Assembly: GCF_018139695.1 (NCBI RefSeq)
Contig: NZ_JAGSOG010000041.1
Span: forward strand, 1-43,140
Origin: Actinospica durhamensis
Lineage (GTDB): Bacteria > Actinomycetota > Actinomycetes > Streptomycetales > Catenulisporaceae
Length of the DNA: 43,140 nucleotides
Reading direction: 5' to 3'
The stretch's first letter is position 1, and every line of letters begins with the position of its first letter. The notes below the pieces were generated by a model, which saw only the letters and a program-made list of their open reading frames with translations, was not told the origin of the DNA and did no database searches. The translations under genes were made by a program, and so were the position numbers. Shown here piece after piece: positions 38,237-43,140 of the stretch.

Positions 38237-41200
38237 ATGCAGAATCCCGCCGCGGTACGGCTGCTCGCCGCCCTCGACCCCCTGCCCTACCCGGACCGGA
38301 TGCGGCTGCTCGCCGCGCAGACCCGCCGGCTCGCCGCGGACGGTCTGCTCGACGAGGTGCTCGACGCGTTCGCCGCGGCCGACGAGTACGAGCGCCGGCT
38401 CGCGCTGACCATGGCGAAGATCGCGCAGCGCGAGGACCGGCTGATCGCGGCCCTCGCCGACCCGCTCTACCGGCTGCGGGTGCATGCCCTGAAAGCCTGT
38501 GTGCGGATACCCGGGCCGCGTACGGACGCCGCGGTGCTCGCCACCCTGGAGGACGCGCCGCTGGACTGGCGGCGCGGCCTGGCCGGCGCGGTGATCGCGG
38601 CCGGACGCGGTGATCTCGCCGACCTGCTCGCCTCCACCGAGCGCGGCCGGCTCGGCGACCGGGAGACGGCGCGGCTGCTGCCCGCCTGCTCGGCCGAGGT
38701 CGCCGCCGCGCTGCTGCCCGAGCTCGACCGGGCCGTGCCCAACTGGGGCAAGCTCGGCCTGCGGCATCCCGAACTCGTCCTGGACCACGCCCGCGCCGGG
38801 CTCTCGGCCCTGCGCGAGGGGATGTACGACGGCTGGTACCAGTGGCACGGCGCCGCCCTGATCGCCCTGGCCGAACGGCGGCCCACCGGCCTGTTCGAGC
38901 TGCTCGAGGAGTTCAAGCCCCGCAACGGCCTGCCCTACGGGCTGATCCGGAACGTTCCCACCCTGATTCGCGCCGACGCCGACCGCACCCTGCGGCTGCT
39001 GGTGGCGTCCAATCCGCGCGTCACCCCGTGGTGGCACGCCCTGTCGAAGAGCAGCCGCAAACGGCTGATTCAGCGCGAGCAGCCCGAACTCGAACTCGTC
39101 GGCCGCGCCCTGGCCGACCGCCCGGCCGAGTTCGCCCGCCTGCTGAGTGCTCTGCGACCGTCCGCGCGCGCGGCCTTCTTCGACGCGGTCACCACGGATC
39201 GGGACGCCGCCACGGCCGTGCTGTCCTTCGAGGTGCTCGAGGCGCTGCCGCGGCCGCGCCGGTACGCCGAGGTGCGCCGGATGCTCGCGCTCGACACGCT
39301 GGCCCAGCGGCCGGAGCGGCGCCTCGTGCTCAGTGCCCTGCTGCCCTGGGCCGAGGCCAGGGCCGGCCTGCTCGCGGCGGCGCGGCGGCCCGAGCCGGAG
39401 GACCGCGCCGCCGGATACGCGCTGCTGATCCAGTGCGCCGCGGCGAGCGGCGATCCGGACGTGCTGACGCAGCTGCTCACCACGGACCTCGACCGGCTGC
39501 GCAACGAGCAGGATCCGGTGCGTTTCGCGGCGCTGACCGCGCTCGCCGACGTCGCCCCCGAACTGTTCGCGAACGAGGAGGCGGTGGCCGAGGCGCTGCT
39601 GCGACTCGTCGTGGACGCGACCGAGGCGCGCGACGGCTCGCCCGGCACACACGCCAAGCTCGGTTGGCTGGCCGCGCGCATCCTGGGCCGTCAGATCTCC
39701 GACGGGGCGGGCCGGGCGGACGGCCCGGCCCCGCTGCTGGACTGGGCCCTGCTGGCCTTCGAACAGGTGGCCGGGGTCACCGGCCTGTTCCCGGCGAGCC
39801 GGCTCAACGGGGTGCTGCGGCGCGGCCAGGAACACACGCTCTACCGGGCGCTTGAGCCGTGGATCGAACGCGGCCTGGCCCGCGCCGACCATCGCCTCCC
39901 GATCGCCCTCGCCCGCGCCCTCGAACGGCGCGCCTGGGCGATCCCGGCCCTGCAGGAGAAGCTGGAACAGGCGATCTGGCTCGGCACCGCCGCCACCGCC
40001 CGGCAGGCGATCGGGCTGTGGCTGGGGGATCCGACCCGGCGCGACGAACGCGTGGGCCGCCTCGTCGCCTGGGAGCCGACGGTCGGGGCGATCCCCGAGG
40101 TCGCGCAGGTGCTGAGCCTGCGCCGCACGGATCTGCTGGAGCGTTACCTCGCGGGTGAGATCCACGGCGGCAGGTTCATCGCCGGCGGCGCCGTGTGGCT
40201 GCCGCACTTCACGCCGTCCCTGCGCTGGCTGCCGCGCCAGCTGGCGGCGTACGGCGCGCTGCTCGGGCGGATCGCCGCGGACGAGGGGGCGAAGCTGCCC
40301 GCGCGGCTGCACGCGATCCACGGCCTCGGCCGGCTGCCCGGCCCGGACCAGCGCAGGGTGCTGCGTTACCTGGACTCGGCCCACGTCCCGCTGGCCGAGG
40401 CCGCCCTCGGCGAACTGGCCTGGAGCGAGGACCCGGCCGCGGCCCTGCCCACGCTGCTCGGCCACGCCGACGGCGAGCGCGCCCGGGTCGCGGTCTACGC
40501 GGCCACCCGCGCGGCCCGGTTCGTGCGCCCGTCCGCCGCCGCGCTCGCGCTGCGCGAGGTCGCGCTCTCCCCGAGCGCCAAGGTGACCAGCCGCAAGGAG
40601 GTGCTGCGGATCGCGGCGACGCTCGAGATCCCAGGGCTCGTCGATCTGCTCACCGAGGTCTGGCAGCTGCCCGGGCAGCACCGCGACGTGAAGGCCGCCG
40701 CGGTCTCCCGGCTGGTCGAGCTGATGGACGACCCGCGGGTGCCGCCGCTGCTGCACGAGGCCGTCGCGGACGACCCGGCCGTGACCAGCATGCTGCTGCG
40801 GATGCAGCCGTTCGTGCTCGCCGAGCGGCATCGCGCCGAGTACGGCGCGCTGATCGTCGCGGCCTGCGCGGCCGAGGACCCGAAGACGGCCGCCTCCGCG
40901 GTGTCCGTGGCGTCGCGCTGGTATCAGTGGAACGAGACGGTCGCGGACGCGGTCTGCGCCGCCGTATGCGACCTCGACCGGCGCGGCGAGTACGCCGCCT
41001 CGCCCACGGCGCTGCTCACCCTGCTGCGCCAGGGAATGCCGATCGGGCGCTACGCCGCGGCGCTGGACCAGTTGCTCGCCGCCGACGCGGCCGACACCTC
41101 GGACGCCGTGGACGCGGCCGTCCCGCCGCCCGAGCGCGACCGCCCGGCCCGCCGCCGCCTGATCGAGGTCGTACGCACCGCGAAGCTGGACAACGCCGAC

Positions 41201-41641
41201 GCGGCCTGGCGCCGCGCCGTGCTGCGGGCCACCGCCGAGGTGCTGACCGGCCGCGTCGGCTACGTCGCCGAAGCCGTCCAGGCCGCGGCCATGTCGGCCG
41301 ACCTGTCCGGCGATCCGGCGGCGGTCACCGCGCAGCTGCTCGACCTCGCCGCACGGGCCGAGGGCCGCCACGACGCGGCCGAGCGGATCGGGAATCAGCT
41401 CTCGAGGATCATCGCCACCAAGGACCCGTGGGAGCCGGAGTCCGTACTGGCCGCCGCCGACGCGCTGGCCGGGCGGGAGGCGGATCCGGCCGCCGGGATC
41501 ATCGCGGTGCGGGTGCTCGAGGCCGGCGGCGCCGTACTCGGCTGGCCCGGGCCGTTCCGGCTCGCTCTCAGGGCCCTGCGTCGGCACGCAGAACCCGCCG
41601 TGGCCGAGGCCGCGCTCGCGATCGACACCGAGCCGTCCTGA
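38237..41641 (+). CDS. Large alpha-solenoid protein, HEAT-like, unknown function
   Basis: 1134 residues, almost entirely Ala/Leu/Arg-rich amphipathic helices with no signal peptide, membrane segment, Walker motif or protease triad. Repeat-like units include YERRLALTMAKIAQREDRLIAAL, DPVRFAALTALADVAPELFANEEAV and VRPSAAALALREVAL. A recurring WYQWHG/WYQWNE occurs near residues 200 and 900. HEAT/ARM-type architecture is inferred from the helix periodicity. Codon use is strongly GC3 biased over the whole length, supporting the plus-strand reading. It follows the toroid gene by 42 bp in the same direction but with its own leaderless-type -10. Probably a scaffold or sensor; partners are unknown. Confidence 0.75.
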   Translation: MQNPAAVRLLAALDPLPYPDRMRLLAAQTRRLAADGLLDEVLDAFAAADEYERRLALTMAKIAQREDRLIAALADPLYRLRVHALKACVRIPGPRTDAAVLATLEDAPLDWRRGLAGAVIAAGRGDLADLLASTERGRLGDRETARLLPACSAEVAAALLPELDRAVPNWGKLGLRHPELVLDHARAGLSALREGMYDGWYQWHGAALIALAERRPTGLFELLEEFKPRNGLPYGLIRNVPTLIRADADRTLRLLVASNPRVTPWWHALSKSSRKRLIQREQPELELVGRALADRPAEFARLLSALRPSARAAFFDAVTTDRDAATAVLSFEVLEALPRPRRYAEVRRMLALDTLAQRPERRLVLSALLPWAEARAGLLAAARRPEPEDRAAGYALLIQCAAASGDPDVLTQLLTTDLDRLRNEQDPVRFAALTALADVAPELFANEEAVAEALLRLVVDATEARDGSPGTHAKLGWLAARILGRQISDGAGRADGPAPLLDWALLAFEQVAGVTGLFPASRLNGVLRRGQEHTLYRALEPWIERGLARADHRLPIALARALERRAWAIPALQEKLEQAIWLGTAATARQAIGLWLGDPTRRDERVGRLVAWEPTVGAIPEVAQVLSLRRTDLLERYLAGEIHGGRFIAGGAVWLPHFTPSLRWLPRQLAAYGALLGRIAADEGAKLPARLHAIHGLGRLPGPDQRRVLRYLDSAHVPLAEAALGELAWSEDPAAALPTLLGHADGERARVAVYAATRAARFVRPSAAALALREVALSPSAKVTSRKEVLRIAATLEIPGLVDLLTEVWQLPGQHRDVKAAAVSRLVELMDDPRVPPLLHEAVADDPAVTSMLLRMQPFVLAERHRAEYGALIVAACAAEDPKTAASAVSVASRWYQWNETVADAVCAAVCDLDRRGEYAASPTALLTLLRQGMPIGRYAAALDQLLAADAADTSDAVDAAVPPPERDRPARRRLIEVVRTAKLDNADAAWRRAVLRATAEVLTGRVGYVAEAVQAAAMSADLSGDPAAVTAQLLDLAARAEGRHDAAERIGNQLSRIIATKDPWEPESVLAAADALAGREADPAAGIIAVRVLEAGGAVLGWPGPFRLALRALRRHAEPAVAEAALAIDTEPS

Positions 41642-41659
41642 CCCGAGACCCGCCGCGCC

Positions 41660-43140
41660 TCAGCCCGCCGCGTCCCCCCGAGTCGGCACGGTCGGTTCCG
41701 CCGTCTCCGCCGGCTCGATGGTCGGCGGCGGCGCGGCGGGCATCGTCAGCAGCATGGTGAGGCCGCCGCCGGGGGTGTCGTCGGGTTCGAGGGTGCCGCC
41801 CATGCACTCGGTCAGGCCGCGGGCCAGGGCCAGGCCGAGGCCGACGCCGGTGCGGTTGTCGCGGTCGCCGAGCCGTTGGAAGGGCCGGAAGACGAGGTCG
41901 CGGGCGTCGGCCGGGATGCCGGGGCCGTGGTCGGTGACGCGGATGCGCACCTGCCCGTCCCACGCCTGCACCGAGACGTCGATCCGGGTGTCGGTGTGTT
42001 TGATCGCGTTCGACAGGAGGTTGGCGACGGCGCGTTCCAGCAGCGGCCCGTCGGCCAGGATCTGCGGGGTCTCGGGCCGTTCCGGCTCGATCCGGACCCG
42101 GTCCGCCCCGCCGCCCAGGCTCTCGAGCGCGGGACCGAGCACGTCGTGCACGTCCAGCGGGGCCAGCCGCGGAGTCATCGCCCCGGCCTGGAGCCGGGAC
42201 ATGTCGAGCAGGTCCTCGACCAGCCGGGTCAGCCGCAGCAGCGAGTCCTCGGCGATCTCCAGCAGCTCGGCCCGGTCCCGCGGGTCGAGCGGGAGTTCGG
42301 CGTCGGCCAGGGTGTTGACGGCGGCGAGCGCGGCCGAGAGCGGCGTGCGCAAGTCGTGCGAGACGGCGGCCAGCAACGCGGTGCGCATCTTGTCCGCCGC
42401 CTGCAGGTTCGCCGCCCGCGCCGCGGACTCGGCCAGCCGGCGCCGTTCCAGCGCCGCGGTGGCCTGCGCGGTGAAGGCCGAGAGCACATGCCGGTTGGCC
42501 GGGCCGAGCACCCGGCCGCGCAGGGCCAGCACCGTCCCCGGCTCCACCGGCACCAGCGTGTCCGCCCGCTCGGGCCGGCGCGGCGGCTCGGCCCCGCTGG
42601 CCGCGATCGTGAGCCACCCGGCCGCCTCTGACGGCCCGTCGGCTGCGACCGGCTCCTGCAGCAGGCTCACCGCGCTCGCCGCGAAGGCCGTGCGCAGCTG
42701 GTCCAGCAGGGCGCCCAGCGCGCCGTCCCCGCGCAGCACCGAGAGCGCGAGCGCGTTGAGCGTCTCGGCCTCGGCGTTGGCCCGGGCCGCGCGGCGGGAC
42801 TGACGCGCCGCCAGATCCACCACGGACGCGACCGTCAGCGCCACCACGACGAACACCGCCAGCGCCACCGCGTCGTTCGCGTTCGCGATGTGGGCCGAGC
42901 GCAGCGGGAAGACGAAGTAGTAGTTCAGCAGCGCGCTCGCCCACAGCGCCGCCGCGAGCGCCGAGAGCATCCCGCCGAGCCGGGCCACGGCCACCACCGC
43001 CGCCAGGAACAGCAGCGCCGTGCTGGTCAGGTTGAGCCCGTCGCGCAGGTGGTCGAGCACCGCCGCGAGGGCCGGCGGGGCCACCGCCGCCGCCAACGGC
43101 CCGGGCCACGCCGCCGCGCGCCCCGCCCGTGCTCCCACAC
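41660..43140 (-). CDS. kdpD: KdpD-like sensor histidine kinase (partial, N-terminus beyond window)
   Basis: At least 492 residues are visible. Four membrane helices (LTSTALLFLAAVVAVARLGG, LSALAAALWASALLNYYFVF, VALAVFVVVALTVASVVDLA and the preceding one) match the KdpD membrane domain, including NYYFVFPLRSAHIANANDAVAL. A GAF-like region follows, then HisKA with phospho-acceptor His in AVSHDLRTPLSA, N-box NLLSNAIKHT, G1 DHGPGIPAD and G2 GVGLGLALARGL. KdpD controls the Kdp K+ ATPase with KdpE. Full proteins have a further ~350-residue cytosolic N-terminal KdpD/USP region, so the GTG at 43138 is probably internal. It is convergent with the solenoid gene, 18 bp apart. Confidence 0.88.
   Translation of the reverse strand, partial: VGARAGRAAAWPGPLAAAVAPPALAAVLDHLRDGLNLTSTALLFLAAVVAVARLGGMLSALAAALWASALLNYYFVFPLRSAHIANANDAVALAVFVVVALTVASVVDLAARQSRRAARANAEAETLNALALSVLRGDGALGALLDQLRTAFAASAVSLLQEPVAADGPSEAAGWLTIAASGAEPPRRPERADTLVPVEPGTVLALRGRVLGPANRHVLSAFTAQATAALERRRLAESAARAANLQAADKMRTALLAAVSHDLRTPLSAALAAVNTLADAELPLDPRDRAELLEIAEDSLLRLTRLVEDLLDMSRLQAGAMTPRLAPLDVHDVLGPALESLGGGADRVRIEPERPETPQILADGPLLERAVANLLSNAIKHTDTRIDVSVQAWDGQVRIRVTDHGPGIPADARDLVFRPFQRLGDRDNRTGVGLGLALARGLTECMGGTLEPDDTPGGGLTMLLTMPAAPPPTIEPAETAEPTVPTRGDAAG

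Noticed and set aside
38198-41587. 1129-codon open frame on the minus strand opposite the large solenoid gene
   Set aside because: Same shadow composition (Arg/Gly/Gln/Glu/Val). The plus-strand reading has regular amphipathic helices, a good start context and GC3 bias.
41660-43138. KdpD-like kinase as a complete 492-residue protein starting at GTG 43138
   Set aside because: The frame is still open at the window edge, and KdpD proteins have a large cytosolic N-terminal region before the membrane domain, so the gene is treated as cut.
1-43140. tRNA/rRNA genes, CRISPR arrays, transposases, toxin-antitoxin or phage-defence genes
   Set aside because: None recognised on either strand by reading sequence and translations; a covariance-model search was not possible here.

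Overview
The window is a high-GC actinomycete chromosome segment, very G/C-rich at third codon positions, with GTG and TTG starts, many 4-nt ATGA/GTGA gene overlaps and many genes that look leaderless. Gene content (DinB/DUF664, DUF4232, DasR-type chitinase control, CBM2-GH12 cellulase, Tat/lipoprotein substrate-binding proteins) fits a filamentous soil actinomycete such as Streptomycetales or Catenulisporales. That placement is an inference. No tRNA, rRNA, CRISPR array, insertion sequence or prophage gene was seen.

Layout. (1) 1-1157: a MerR regulator (cut by the window edge) divergent from a DUF4188 gene, with a nested inverted-repeat operator between them, then a small FmdB zinc ribbon. 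(2) 1300-7693: a complete Mrp Na+/H+ antiporter operon, mrpA (fused to mrpB)-C-D-E-F-G. MrpC carries an unusual charged, repeat-bearing tail. (3) 7862-16957: single housekeeping and accessory genes: EamA exporter, O-methyltransferase, uracil-DNA glycosylase, DUF4232 protein, VIT1/CCC1 metal transporter behind an iron-box-like site, DinB, secreted GH18 chitinase behind a DasR-like site, sirtuin, Nudix hydrolase, aldose 1-epimerase.

(4) 16973-32052: a 15-kb organosulfur-scavenging island and the most interesting part of the window. Three short ORFs (22126-22224 minus, 22432-22533 plus, 26669-26749 plus) encode related leader peptides that end in a Ser...Cys motif, with a TGT Cys codon one to three codons before the stop. 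Each heads one module. The minus-strand module has an FMN reductase, a flavin reductase and three luciferase-like FMN monooxygenases. The first plus-strand module has an amino-acid-type ABC importer and a ROK regulator. The second has an SsuABC-type importer, a fourth luciferase-like monooxygenase and a TauD-type dioxygenase. Inferred logic: import sulfonates and S-substituted amino acids, cleave C-S bonds with reduced flavin or 2-oxoglutarate, and switch the whole set on when Cys-tRNA is scarce through attenuation.

(5) 32104-35796: a secreted trypsin-like protease, a cytochrome P450 whose reading frame runs through a strong hairpin into the convergent gene, and a secreted cellulase with LacI-type palindromic operators upstream. 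(6) 36179-41641: three consecutive, apparently leaderless genes for alpha-helical repeat proteins (HEAT-like, squalene-cyclase-like toroid, and a 1134-residue solenoid); the first has visibly lower GC. (7) 41660-43140: the C-terminal part of a KdpD-like sensor kinase running off the window.
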